Counted from the stretch's first letter, positions 18,616 through 28,633 are shown. The stretch is 64,000 nt of DNA from Calothrix sp. PCC 7716 (GCF_019977735.1 NZ_AP025018.1:4778580-4842579); one strand, 5' to 3'. Numbers and translations are program-made. Notes: generated by a model from the sequence alone, not told the origin.

Positions 18616-19263
18616 TTGCTAGGCGTAAATGTTGTGCCAGTTCCAAGCGATTGGGATGAGACCTCAATAGTAACTGGATACTGGTTTCTCAATTCTGATG
18701 CCAACTGGGAACCTCCCTCTGATTTAAGTGCATTTATAGGACAAGGTTCTGCCCCTATTTATATTGGTTTTGGTAGTATGGCATCCCAAGATTCGCGTCG
18801 AACCACGTGCCTTGTCCTCGAAGCAGTACGACAGTCAGGTCAGCGGGCAATTCTAGCAACAGGGCGGGGAGGTTTATCGTATGAAGAAATTCCCAACAAT
18901 GTCTATATGCTAAAATCTGCACCACATGATTGGCTTTTTCCTCGGTGTGCTGCGGTGGTTCATCATGGAGGGGCAGGAACGACTGGCGCCGGATTAAAAG
19001 CTGGAAAACCTACAACTATTTGTCCATTTTTTGGCGACCAACCCTTCTGGGGAAGACGTGTTTTTGAATTAGGTGTAGGTTCCTATCCAATTCCTCAGAA
19101 ACAATTGACAGCAGAAAAGTTAGGACAGACGATTCGAGAGGTAATTGCAGATTCAGAAATGCGCCAACGGGCTGAAGTATTAGGAGAAAAGATTAGGGCT
19201 GAGAATGGAGTGACTCAAGCAGTTGGTTTAATTAAAGAGAAATTATCACTCTGTGATAATTAG
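18616..19263 (+). pseudogene. GT1/UGT-type glycosyltransferase, N-terminally truncated
   Basis: The 215-codon frame holds only the C-terminal half of a UDP-glycosyltransferase of the MGT/sterol-glucosyltransferase type. Visible: the linker PSDWDETSIVTGYWFL, IYIGFGSMAS, and the donor-binding motif HHGGAGTTGAGLKAGKPTTICPFFGDQPFWG. A normal enzyme has some 200 more residues in front; upstream the frame stops at 18595-18597, so the acceptor domain is lost. TTG at 18616 is only a nominal start. Enzyme activity is not expected. Confidence 0.8.
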
Positions 19264-19274
19264 TTTATTCATTG

Positions 19275-19429
19275 ATGGGAGCAAATTTATACCGAGTAAA
19301 CTTGTCTAGAGCAGATTTGTCAGCAGCTAATCTTACGAAGCTAATCTGATTTTTACAAAACTGCACGATACAATCCTAAATAAAGCAAATCTAACTGGAA
19401 CTGTTATGCCTGATGATATAACAGGTTAA
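19275..19429 (+). pseudogene. Pentapeptide-repeat protein remnant with frameshift
   Basis: The forward strand reads ANLYRVNLSRADLSAANLT and, after a one-base shift near 19345, ANLIFTKLHDTILNKANL followed by TGTVMPDD. This A(D/N)LXX periodicity is that of pentapeptide-repeat proteins. Only about 50 residues remain. Confidence 0.6.
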
Positions 19430-19521
19430 TCGTGATTTTATTTTTCTGTGAATTTGAAAAAAGATGTTCAAAAATACGCAAATTTATATAGTATAAAATT
19501 TTAATACGGAATAATTACGGC

Positions 19522-19802
19522 TCACTTATTAGAATCAAAAGATGGGGAATTTCTTGTAATTTCTTCGATTTGACCAACTTCAAATATTAATATAAAAGGG
19601 CGCCCCATTTCTTTTGTCAAAAATTGTTCTACTAATCTTACTTGCGTAGGTGTTACAGGTTCTTTTGCTCGAACGCTTAATCTAACTTGTGGGGGATTGG
19701 TTAACCAATCAGTATCAGTTTTAAGTAAAGATAAGCGTTGAAATGTTAAGGTTTTGTTAAGCAATACCTTTTTAATACTATTTTCTAAGCGTGCTTGTTG
19801 AA
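19522..19802 (-). pseudogene. C-terminal remnant of a DUF389-type membrane protein
   Basis: About 90 codons on the reverse strand, without a proper start. The sequence TDWLTNPPQVRLSVRAKEPVTP and the following QVRLVEQFLTKEMGRPFILIFEV resemble the cytoplasmic tail of cyanobacterial DUF389 (TIGR00341-like) proteins; this assignment is from memory of the family. It begins exactly where the truncated RppB-like kinase frame stops, in another frame, marking a deletion junction. Confidence 0.5.
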
Positions 19803-20831
19803 CTAATCTACTAAAGCTAGATAAAGTTGTTCTTCGTCGCCAATAACATATATATTCTCTTTAACAATTATTTGTTGAGATATTGCTACATTAGTTTCAA
19901 CAGCTAGAAACGCCAGTTCCTCAACTAAATCGCTAATTAAATCATTCAAACAACAACGATGATGTTTACTAATTTGTTGTTTTTGCTCTATTATTGCTAA
20001 CAGTAACAAATCTCCAACTAATTGTGAAAGCCGACAATTTTGGCGTTTCAAAACATCTAAAATTTTGCTAGAAGCTGCATCAGTCCCATGTAGCCTAATT
20101 GCAGCTTCAATGGTGGAGTGTATTGCTGCTAAAGGCGTGCGAAACTCATGGGCAGCATCGGCAGTAAACTGCTGTATTTGTTGATAAGAAAGATATACAG
20201 GTTGCATAGCTTTACCTGCTAGCCACCAACTTGATAAACTAATAAAAATAATCTCAATCGGTAATCCGAACAATAATGTTAACCTTAAAAAAGCAAGATT
20301 TTGGTCTAAATCGTTCAGACTGCGACCCACTTGCATATAGCCAGAAATTTGGTTTTGAGTATGTAAAGGCAAACTAATTTGGCGATAAGGAATACCATAA
20401 GAATCTCTTAGAGTTTGCCAGCGTTTTGATAATGAGGTTATTGGTATTTTCTTTTGTATACTTGTTTTAGCAATTATTTTTCCAGAATTTTCTAATAAAC
20501 GCATGTAGTAATTAACTGAGCCTACCGTTTGTGCTATTGGCTGCCCAATAACGGTTGTTCTTTCTACACAATTTGTTTGATTGACACATATTTCTAAAGA
20601 AAGTTCTTTAGCAAGTTTATTTAAACTTTGTGGTTGTTGCCAAGCAGGTTCAATACTTTTATGAAGTGTGTTTGCGACAGACTCTAAGCCTTGGTCTATG
20701 GTATTACGATAAATATGAGCAACTACATGATATACTCCTAAACTAGATAACCCGAGTATACCACCCATTACAAGTGCATACCAAGCTGCTAAACGTAAGC
20801 GAGTTAGACGGAAAAGTGGATTGCTTTCCAT
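19803..20831 (-). pseudogene. rppB: RppB/NrsS-like sensor histidine kinase, truncated before the ATPase core
   Basis: 342 codons remain. Seen: a membrane helix (about 12-35), a periplasmic sensor stretch, a second helix near 180-205, and the phospho-acceptor region FTADAAHEFRTPLAAIHSTIE with H228. The frame ends at GDEEQLYLALVD, exactly where the N-box of the ATP-binding domain should begin; N, G1 and G2 boxes are gone. Without them it cannot autophosphorylate alone. It follows the RppA-like regulator by 34 bp on the same strand, the order of the Synechocystis rppAB/nrsRS pairs. It could still accept phosphate in trans, but decay is more likely. Confidence 0.78.
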
Positions 20832-20865
20832 ACTTGAGTTATAAGTTATAAGTGTGCCTTACTTT

Positions 20866-21555
20866 TCAAACATGAAGACGGTAGCCGACTCCATAAATAG
20901 TTTCAATTAAAGATTCACTATTTTCTTCTCCTAACTTGCGTCTAAGTAAACGAATTTGTGCTGCTACCACATTGCTAACTGGTTCTGCCCCAATTTCCCA
21001 TAATTGATTGATAATTTGGTCACGACTAATAATTTGGTTTGGATGTTTCATAAAATATTCTAATAATTGAAACTCTTTAACTGTTAATGAAAATACTTGC
21101 TTTTCACCATGAGGATACTGACGAGTAATTTCATGAGTGCTGTAATTTAACATCAAGCAACCCACCTGAAAATGTCTAGATTGAATTTGAGGCGCCCGTC
21201 TTCGTAATGCCCGTAACCTTGCCAACAATTCTGCCATATCAAACGGCTTAACTAAATAGTCATCAGCGCCGCTATCTAAACCGATAATTTTTTCTTCCAT
21301 CCGGTCTTTTGCAGTTAATATCAGTACTGGTAAAGACAGGTTTTGCTTTCGCAACCACTTACATAAGTCTAAACCAGAGACTCCTGGTAGCATCCAATCA
21401 AAAACCGCCAGCGTGTACTCAGTCCACCCATGTTCTAAATATTGCCATGCCTGGGTGCCATCGAGAAACCAGTCAACTACATATGCCTCATCGCTGAGGA
21501 CATCTTTAATTGCGGCGCCTAAATCTGGTTCGTCCTCAACTAATAGAAGTCGCAT
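20866..21555 (-). CDS. rppA: RppA-like OmpR-family response regulator
   Basis: A 229-residue two-domain regulator. Receiver: LLLVEDEPDLG acidic pair, D53 in VFDWMLPG, Thr in LILTAKD, Lys in LVKPFDMAELL. The DNA-binding winged helix spans about 130-225 (SLTVKEFQLLEYFMKHPNQIISRDQIINQLW ... IRLLRRKLG). I chose the ATG at 21555, which has AAAGG six bases before it, over a TTG two codons upstream. Cyanobacterial RppA regulators respond to redox or metal stress. Its kinase partner downstream is broken, so it may now be unregulated or served by another kinase. Confidence 0.9.
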   Translation of the reverse strand: MRLLLVEDEPDLGAAIKDVLSDEAYVVDWFLDGTQAWQYLEHGWTEYTLAVFDWMLPGVSGLDLCKWLRKQNLSLPVLILTAKDRMEEKIIGLDSGADDYLVKPFDMAELLARLRALRRRAPQIQSRHFQVGCLMLNYSTHEITRQYPHGEKQVFSLTVKEFQLLEYFMKHPNQIISRDQIINQLWEIGAEPVSNVVAAQIRLLRRKLGEENSESLIETIYGVGYRLHV

Positions 21556-21624
21556 AATCAACCTTTGCTTACCACTGCGTTCAAACTCTCTATAAATAGC
21601 TTTTCACTTCATTGTGAAAAAAAT

Positions 21625-21709
21625 ATGAAATTTCTATTGTACTTAAGATAGAAGTGTTAATAACTGCGTAGCTTTTAGCTTCTATACAAAAATGAAATCA
21701 AAATGAAAT
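21625..21709. promoter_or_regulatory. ATGAAAT direct repeats, candidate RppA-binding site
   Basis: ATGAAAT occurs at 21625, 21692 and 21703; the last two are spaced exactly 11 bp, the spacing used by OmpR/PhoB-type dimers. They lie in the divergent gap between rppA and the rhodopsin fragment. Palindrome TTCACTTCATTGTGAA (about 21603-21618) is nearby. Binding by RppA is inferred. Confidence 0.35.
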
Positions 21710-21841
21710 TTTTTTATTTATTAAGGTATAAAAGCTAATTATATCAGTAGTTAGAAGCGCACGCTACAGCTATTCCATATATTGAACGTAACACCTAACA
21801 TAGAAGCACGATTGCTGGGAAAATCTCATATCGGTAATAAT

Positions 21842-22216
21842 ATGACACAACTTTGGCTATGGATTGCCTTTATTGGCATGGTATTTGGCTGTATTTATTT
21901 TGGCTTGAAAGCGACTGCCATGAGGCGCAAGGAAGGAATGGAATTTCCCCTTGAAAGCTTCTTTATCACACTTTGGGCAGCAACGCTTTATCTGACAATG
22001 ATTTTGGGTGAGACAGTAAGTCAAGTTAATGGTCAAACAGTTTATTGGGGACGCTACGTAGACTGGGTAGTTACAACCCCATTACTCTTGCTCGAATTAG
22101 GTGTTATTGCTGGACTACGCCCCAAATTAATTGTAGGCGTAATGGGTGCAGATATTTTTATGATTTTGACTGGCTTAGTAGCAACTCTTGAGGCAAGCCC
22201 TTTCAGCGCGAACTAG
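21842..22216 (+). pseudogene. Half-length microbial (type 1) rhodopsin, helices A-D only
   Basis: From the ATG at 21842, 124 residues form four hydrophobic segments. Helix C carries the diagnostic RYVDWVVTTPLLLLE motif: D74 and T78 match bacteriorhodopsin D85 and T89, and E85 replaces D96 (donor), as in eubacterial proton pumps. Helix D (DIFMILTGLVATLE) is followed by a stop. Helices E-G and the retinal-binding Lys of helix G are missing, and no trace of them was seen downstream. The frame extends 20 codons upstream to a TTG. As it stands it cannot bind retinal covalently. Confidence 0.8.
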
Positions 22217-22309
22217 TGTACTATAAGTACTCAGCCTGAAACTCGCATTCTTGGGTGACTACCAAATTAAGTTTTTTGCTTATCCATACAAATTTATGTG
22301 TACGCATAT

Positions 22310-22737
22310 TAAAAATGGTCAATATGACACCAATAAAATTGTTCGGTTTTTAGCAGCAATTTGTTCTATTACTTGCTCGAATAAGAATTTAAATAAATCT
22401 GCTGGTAGAGTATTAAGGCGCCCTCGATAATGCTTGCCGACTTATCTTTGTTGTCTCGACCCACATCAAACCTTCATGTTCTAGCAGACGTAATACATCC
22501 GTAAGATACTGTACCTATCTATACACTATACTTAAGATGATTGCTGCCATTACGGGTAGGGTCAAAAGTCGAGAGCGCAGCTTGCGCTCCTTATCTTTTA
22601 AGCTTTTAAGGTTGGCAAATGTCCGTGGATTGAGCAACTCAAAAAGTCGCGCTTCTATTTCTTCGCTCGCTGGCGCCGACACTGAAAGATCGATGGCGAA
22701 AATCCGGATTTCCTTGTTTTTTGCGTGGTTTACTCAT
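22310..22737 (-). pseudogene. Decayed transposase N-terminus (two frameshifts and one stop)
   Basis: Reading the reverse strand from ATG at 22737 gives MSKPRKKQGNPDFRHRSFSV; after a shift near 22670, EEIEARLFELLNPRTFANL and KERKLRSRLLTLPVMAAIIL; a TAG; then LTDVLRLLEHEGLMWVETT; and after a second shift near 22420, RLNTLPADLFKFLFEQVIEQ. Together these form a coherent N-terminal transposase region resembling IS4-superfamily enzymes. The catalytic part is missing. Both frameshifts lie at or beside a GGCGCC. Confidence 0.6.
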
Positions 22738-23212
22738 GGCTTCTCCTACACCCTTGTGTTGAGTTAACCATGTGTTTGCACCCTCGCTTGACAGTACTCT
22801 ATTTTTCGCGCACTTGACACCAATCGCGTCCTCACCCGTCCGGTGGGTCAGGGCGGGCAAGGAAGCCATTGGTGTCAAGTTAAGCTCAAACTCGTTAAGT
22901 CAATGAGTAATTATGCTTAAAAATTAGGTTTCAAACGAACAAAAAACGAACTTTTTAAGGCGCCACGAATGCTTTATTTACCTGTATCGGTCTAAAATGC
23001 CGTATGAGACCAAGAAAAAAGTTCGTATTTATACCTCGTTATCAACAAAACCTCTGATTGACAAATGGGTTTAAACCTTAAGTTGACACCAATGGCAAGG
23101 ATGCCCACCCCACAATAGAATTTTGGAGATTTTTTTTATTTGGAAGTCCCTAAGTAAATTAATTGGCTGATTTGGGAATACTAAGTGTGAAAGCATTAAG
23201 GATGAACACAGT
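22738..23212. repeat. Intergenic region with TTGACACCAAT repeats
   Basis: TTGACACCAAT occurs at 22814-22824 and 23083-23093, inverted at 22868-22878, and as TGACACCAAT at 22325-22334. The copies at 22868 and 23083 share longer flanks (the GGGCGGGCAAGGA / GGCAAGGATGCCC type). They surround the decayed transposase and may be remnants of IS or MITE ends. A hairpin AAGGATGCCCACCCC lies just before the kinase promoter region. No gene. Confidence 0.5.
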
Positions 23213-26200
23213 ATGTTTAGCACCCAAGTTAGTATTCCCGGTTATCAAGTTAGTAAAGAAATTTACAACGGTTCTCGAACCGTGGTGTATCAAGGATATC
23301 GAGAAAGCGATCAAAAACCAGTAGCAATTAAAGTACTGAAAAATCCTTATCCAAATTTTAACGAATTGCTACAGTTCCGCAATCAATACACCATTGCCAA
23401 AAACCTTAAATTCAGCGGAATCATCCAGACCTATAGTTTGGAACCATACGAAAATGGTTATGCATTGGTTACTGAAGATTTTGGGGGAGTTCCCATCAAA
23501 GAGTATTTTGCTTCGCGACAAATTGAATATATTACTCATTTACAAGAATTTTTACACACTGCGATATCTCTATGTGACATTTTAGAGACTCTTTATCAGC
23601 AGTACATTATTCATAAAGATATTAAGCCAGCCAACATTTTAATTAATCCAGAGACCAAACAAGTTAAATTAATCGACTTTAGTATTGCTTCTTTACTTGC
23701 AAGAGAAAGCCAAGAAATTAAAAGTCCTAATGTTTTAGAAGGAACTCTCGCTTATTTATCCCCCGAACAAACTGGAAGAATGAATCGTGGGATTGACTAC
23801 CGCAGCGATTTTTATTCTTTGGGAGTAACATTTTATGAATTACTGACTGGAGAGTTGCCATTTAAGTCAAATGACCCAATGGAATTGGTGCATTGTCATA
23901 TTGCAAAAACACCTTCGTTCTTAAATAAAAATGAAGAAATGCCTGAAGCTATTTCTGATATCGTTATGAAGTTAATGGCCAAAAATGCTGAAGATAGATA
24001 TCAAAGTGTTTTCGGATTAAAGTATGATTTAGAACAATGTTTGTATCAAATTAAAGCAAACAAAAAAAATAGATATTTTGAAATTGGTAAAAGAGATATT
24101 TGTGAAAGATTTAGTATTTCAGAAAAATTATATGGTCGAGAGAAAGAAGTTGAACAACTAATAGAAGTATTTGAGAGAGTATCAGCAGGAAATAGCGAAC
24201 TAATGTTAGTCGTTGGTTTTTCTGGTATTGGAAAAACCGCAGTAGTATCGGAAGTTCATAAACCTATTATTAAACAACGTGGATATTTTATTAAAGGTAA
24301 ATTTGACCAGTTTAACCGTAATATCCCTTTCTCGGCATTTGTACAAGCTTTCCGAGATTTAATGGGGCAATTATTAACAGAAAGTGATAAACAACTACAA
24401 CAATGGAAAAGCAAAATTCTGACAGTATTAGGAGATAATGTCCAAGTAATTATTGAAGTAATTCCCGAATTGGAAAAAATAATTGGTCAACAATCACCTG
24501 CACCAGAACTATCGGGTAGTGCTGCACAAAATAGATTTAATTTACTTTTTCAAAAATTTCTTCAAATATTTACTCAAAAAGAGCATCCGTTAGTAATATT
24601 TTTGGATGATTTACAATGGGCTGATTCAGCTTCATTACAACTAATGCAATTATTAACTATTGATAATCATCAAGGATATTTACTATTAATTGGTGCATAT
24701 CGAGATAATGAAGTATCGACCTTTCATCCTTTAATGTTGACATTGGATGCAATTGGTAAAAAAAAGGCAATTATAAATAAAATTATCCTTCAACCTCTCA
24801 GTCAAATAAACTTAAATCAACTAGTCGCGGATACGTTAAAATGTACGGAGGAGTTGGCTTTTTCTCTTTCACAATTAATTTATAGAAAAACTAAAGGTAA
24901 TCCTTTTTTTGTTACTCAATTTTTCAAGTCATTACATCAAGATGCGCTGATTGAATTCAACTTCAAAGAAGGATGCTGGCAATGCGATATTTCCCAAATA
25001 AATCAAAAAACACTCACAGATGATGTCATTCATTTTCTGGTTATTCAATTAGAAAAATTACCAGAATCTACTCAACGAGTATTAAAATTTGCTGCTTGTA
25101 TTGGCAATCAATTTGATTTAGAAACATTAGCGATTATTTGTCAATTATCTGAGGTAGAAGTAGCTGCTTCTTTATGGAAAGCTTTGCAGTCAGGTTTTAT
25201 TTTAGCTCAAAGCAATGTTTATAAATTTTATCAAGATAATTCCGAACAAAGTCAACTCCAAACTAGCCATCGCCAGATAGCTAAGTACAAATTTTTACAC
25301 GACCGTGTTCAACAAGCCGCTTATTCTCTTATCCCAATCGAGAAAAAGCAGTCAACTCACCTGGAAATTGGGCAACTGCTGTTGAGTCATACCCCCGTTA
25401 CTAACCAAGAAGAAAACTTATTTGAGATTGTTAACCAACTTAACATGGGTAAATCCCTGATTGTCGAGCTATCTAAGCAAACACAACTCGCCAAACTGAA
25501 TCTCAAGGCTGGACAGAAAGCAAGAAACGCGACTGCCTATGCCGCAGCACTTGAATATTTGACTACAGGCATCTACTTACTAGCTGAAAATCGCTGGCAA
25601 ACACAGTACGATCTTAGCTTGGCACTTTATACAAACGCGACTGAAGCAGCTTATCTGAGCGGCAATTATCAGCAAATGGCATACTTAGCGGCAGTAATTC
25701 TCGAACATACCAGAACCATATTAGATCGGGTTGAGGTTTACCAAGTTAAAATCCAAGCAGCACAAGCGCAAGCTCAACCTTCAGAGGCAATAGAAATTGC
25801 CTTGCAAATTTTGCAACAGTTAGGTGTCAGTTTTCCAGAACAACCTAACGAACACGATATTAGACAGGCAATGGGAGAAACCCTATCGCTGTTAGCTGGC
25901 AGACAACCGCTGGAGTTGATTGCTTTACCGCAGATGACCGATCCTAAGCAGTTAGCGATTATGGGAATTCTCGCAAGTGTAACGGCTTCTGCTTATGTAG
26001 CTGCACCGACATTGTTGCCCTTAATTATGCTTGAACAAGTGAAGTTATCGTTGCAATATGGCAATAGCTCATTCTCTCCTGATGGCTATTGCGGTTGTGG
26101 AATTATTCTCTGCGGGGTGGCAGGAGACATTGAAGCGGGCTATCAATTTGGTCAATTAGCACTTTTATTACTTGAACAACTCGATACCAAAAAACTCAAA

Positions 26201-28633
26201 GCCAGAACCTACGGACAAGTCAATTGCTGTATTTCCCATTGGAAAGAACCACTTGTTAACACCTTAACTTATTTTCGAGAGGGATACCAAAGTGGTTTGG
26301 AAGTTGGAGATTTAGAATGGGGTGGCATTTGTGCAGTTCTCTACCTCATGCACGCTTGGTTTGCAGGCAAAGAACTAAGTGACCTGAGTCGAGAGGGTGC
26401 TGCTATTTGTTTGCAATTTTCTCAACTCAGACAAGAAACAATGTCTAAACAGGGAGGAATTTTTCAACAAGCTATATTAAATTTGTTAAGTAATTATCCT
26501 GAAGCTTGGCATTTTGCTGGAGATACTTTTAATGAAGCAGAGTATCTGCCAATTTTGCTAGAAGCGGGGAATCAAACAGCACTATGCTACCTTAATGTCA
26601 GTAAACTAGTTCTGTGTTATTTATTTGGGCAAATCGATCAGGCAATCACAACTGCTGGCAGACTAGAAAACTACTTAGGTGCAGCCACAGGAATGTCTTT
26701 GATACCAGTTTTTCATACGTATGATTCTCTTGTACATTTGGCTATTTATTCTCAAGTTTCTGAAATACAACAACAAAAAATTCTCGAACGGGTGACTAAT
26801 AATCAAGATAAAATGAGAAAATGGGCTTTTCATGCCCCAGCAAATCAATTACATAAATTCTACTTAGTTGAAGCAGAGCTTCATCGAGTTTTGGATTCTA
26901 AAATCGAGGTGATCGACTTTTACGAGCGCGCTATCTCTGGCGCCAAAGAAAACGGCTACATTCAAGAAGAAGCACTCAGCAATGAACTAGCAGCCAAATT
27001 CTATTTACAATGGGGTAAAGAAAAAATCGCTCAAACCTATATGCAGGAAGCTTACTATTGCTATGCACGCTGGGGAGCAAAAGCCAAAACCGACGATTTA
27101 GAAAAACGCTATCCCCAACTTCTCAAAGCTATTCTGCAACAAAGACGAATCAACCTCAAACATGACGAAACTATTGCGACTATCGCCCGTAGTTCCACTT
27201 CTAGATCAACTCACACTGACAGCACAGACAGCACCAATATTTCTGATGTTCTTGATTTCACTTCTGTTCTCAAGGCTGCTCAAGCCATTTCTAGCACTAT
27301 CGAATTAGATGAGTTAATTACTAACCTAACGAAAATTATCTTAGAAAACTCTGGTGCAAAAAAAGCTGTCTTAATTCTTCCCCAAGATAATTATTGGCAA
27401 GTGCGAGCCATTACTTTTATTCATCACGAGCATCAACTAGAAAATGATATCCAAAATATGCTTGTTTGTGAATCTATTGATACTTGTGAATATATACCCA
27501 GTAAAATAATTAATTACGTCAAAAATACCCAAGCCACTGTTGTTGTAGATAATTGTCAAACTAATATTCCTGGTATAATTGGCAAATATATGCTTCAACA
27601 TCAACCAAAAAGTGTATTATGTACGCCAATTATTAAGCAAGGTCATTTAGTAGGTGTTTTATATCTGGAAAATAAAGTAACATCGGGAGTATTTACCCAA
27701 GAACGTTTACAAGTAATTAACTTACTTTCCTCGCAAGCTGCTATATCTTTAGAAAATGCACGCCTCTATCAAGAAGCTCAAGAAGCATTACAAAATTTAC
27801 AACAAGCACAATTACAAATTGTCCAAAGCGAAAAAATGTCAGCACTAGGTAATTTAGTAGCCGGAGTCGCCCATGAAATGAATAATCCTTTAGGTTTTAT
27901 CGCTGCAAGTCTCAAACAAGCTAAACCTACTTTTACTGATATTACCGAACACCTAAAACTATATCAAGTCAGTCTTCCTAAGCCAAGTGATGAAATTCTA
28001 GACCATGCCGAAGAAATCGACTTAAATTATAGCTTAGAAGACTTGCCGAAGATGATAGATGCAATGGTAATGGCATGTGACAGGTTAAAAAATATCAGTA
28101 CCAGTTTAAGAACTTTCTCTCGTGCAGATAAAGATTACAAAGTATTATTTAACATCCATGACGGTTTGGATAGTACAATTTTAATCCTTAAACATCGCCT
28201 CAAAGCTAATGAACAACACCCAGCTATTGAAATTTTAACTGAGTACGGTGATTTACCCCAAATAGAATGTTATCCAGGTCAACTAAATCAGGTTTTTATG
28301 AATATTTTGGCAAATGCAATTGATGCATTGGAAGAAGCTAATACAGGCAAGACTTTTGAACAAATTAAAGCAAATACTAACATGATTGCAGTAAAAACTT
28401 TGATTGAAAATAATCACGTAAAAATCTCAATTTCTGATAATGCACAGGGAATACCTGAAGAAATTAAAAGTAAAATATTTAACCATTTATTTACTACCAA
28501 ATCAGTCAACAAAGGTACGGGATTGGGGTTGGCTATAGCAAGACAAATTGTCGAAGAAACTCACGCTGGTAAATTGAGTTGCAATTCAATTCTAGGTCAG
28601 GGTACACAATTTATAATCGAGATTCCAATGTAG
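23213..28633 (+). CDS. HstK-type dual Ser/Thr - histidine kinase with AAA and GAF domains (1806 aa)
   Basis: A giant cytoplasmic signalling protein of the cyanobacterial HstK family. Order: Ser/Thr kinase (about 7-275; VAIKVLK Lys, HKDIKPAN with D136, DFS with D155 in place of DFG), AAA/predicted ATPase (Walker A GFSGIGKT 335-342, Walker B VIFLDDLQWAD), a TPR-like alpha-helical region (about 700-1300), GAF (about 1360-1510), HisKA with H1554 in VAGVAHEMNNP, and HATPase to the end (GTGLGLAIA). The G1 box reads DNAQGI instead of DNGxGI. AAGGA lies before the ATG. No regulator gene is adjacent. Ligand unknown. Confidence 0.92.
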   Translation: MFSTQVSIPGYQVSKEIYNGSRTVVYQGYRESDQKPVAIKVLKNPYPNFNELLQFRNQYTIAKNLKFSGIIQTYSLEPYENGYALVTEDFGGVPIKEYFASRQIEYITHLQEFLHTAISLCDILETLYQQYIIHKDIKPANILINPETKQVKLIDFSIASLLARESQEIKSPNVLEGTLAYLSPEQTGRMNRGIDYRSDFYSLGVTFYELLTGELPFKSNDPMELVHCHIAKTPSFLNKNEEMPEAISDIVMKLMAKNAEDRYQSVFGLKYDLEQCLYQIKANKKNRYFEIGKRDICERFSISEKLYGREKEVEQLIEVFERVSAGNSELMLVVGFSGIGKTAVVSEVHKPIIKQRGYFIKGKFDQFNRNIPFSAFVQAFRDLMGQLLTESDKQLQQWKSKILTVLGDNVQVIIEVIPELEKIIGQQSPAPELSGSAAQNRFNLLFQKFLQIFTQKEHPLVIFLDDLQWADSASLQLMQLLTIDNHQGYLLLIGAYRDNEVSTFHPLMLTLDAIGKKKAIINKIILQPLSQINLNQLVADTLKCTEELAFSLSQLIYRKTKGNPFFVTQFFKSLHQDALIEFNFKEGCWQCDISQINQKTLTDDVIHFLVIQLEKLPESTQRVLKFAACIGNQFDLETLAIICQLSEVEVAASLWKALQSGFILAQSNVYKFYQDNSEQSQLQTSHRQIAKYKFLHDRVQQAAYSLIPIEKKQSTHLEIGQLLLSHTPVTNQEENLFEIVNQLNMGKSLIVELSKQTQLAKLNLKAGQKARNATAYAAALEYLTTGIYLLAENRWQTQYDLSLALYTNATEAAYLSGNYQQMAYLAAVILEHTRTILDRVEVYQVKIQAAQAQAQPSEAIEIALQILQQLGVSFPEQPNEHDIRQAMGETLSLLAGRQPLELIALPQMTDPKQLAIMGILASVTASAYVAAPTLLPLIMLEQVKLSLQYGNSSFSPDGYCGCGIILCGVAGDIEAGYQFGQLALLLLEQLDTKKLKARTYGQVNCCISHWKEPLVNTLTYFREGYQSGLEVGDLEWGGICAVLYLMHAWFAGKELSDLSREGAAICLQFSQLRQETMSKQGGIFQQAILNLLSNYPEAWHFAGDTFNEAEYLPILLEAGNQTALCYLNVSKLVLCYLFGQIDQAITTAGRLENYLGAATGMSLIPVFHTYDSLVHLAIYSQVSEIQQQKILERVTNNQDKMRKWAFHAPANQLHKFYLVEAELHRVLDSKIEVIDFYERAISGAKENGYIQEEALSNELAAKFYLQWGKEKIAQTYMQEAYYCYARWGAKAKTDDLEKRYPQLLKAILQQRRINLKHDETIATIARSSTSRSTHTDSTDSTNISDVLDFTSVLKAAQAISSTIELDELITNLTKIILENSGAKKAVLILPQDNYWQVRAITFIHHEHQLENDIQNMLVCESIDTCEYIPSKIINYVKNTQATVVVDNCQTNIPGIIGKYMLQHQPKSVLCTPIIKQGHLVGVLYLENKVTSGVFTQERLQVINLLSSQAAISLENARLYQEAQEALQNLQQAQLQIVQSEKMSALGNLVAGVAHEMNNPLGFIAASLKQAKPTFTDITEHLKLYQVSLPKPSDEILDHAEEIDLNYSLEDLPKMIDAMVMACDRLKNISTSLRTFSRADKDYKVLFNIHDGLDSTILILKHRLKANEQHPAIEILTEYGDLPQIECYPGQLNQVFMNILANAIDALEEANTGKTFEQIKANTNMIAVKTLIENNHVKISISDNAQGIPEEIKSKIFNHLFTTKSVNKGTGLGLAIARQIVEETHAGKLSCNSILGQGTQFIIEIPM

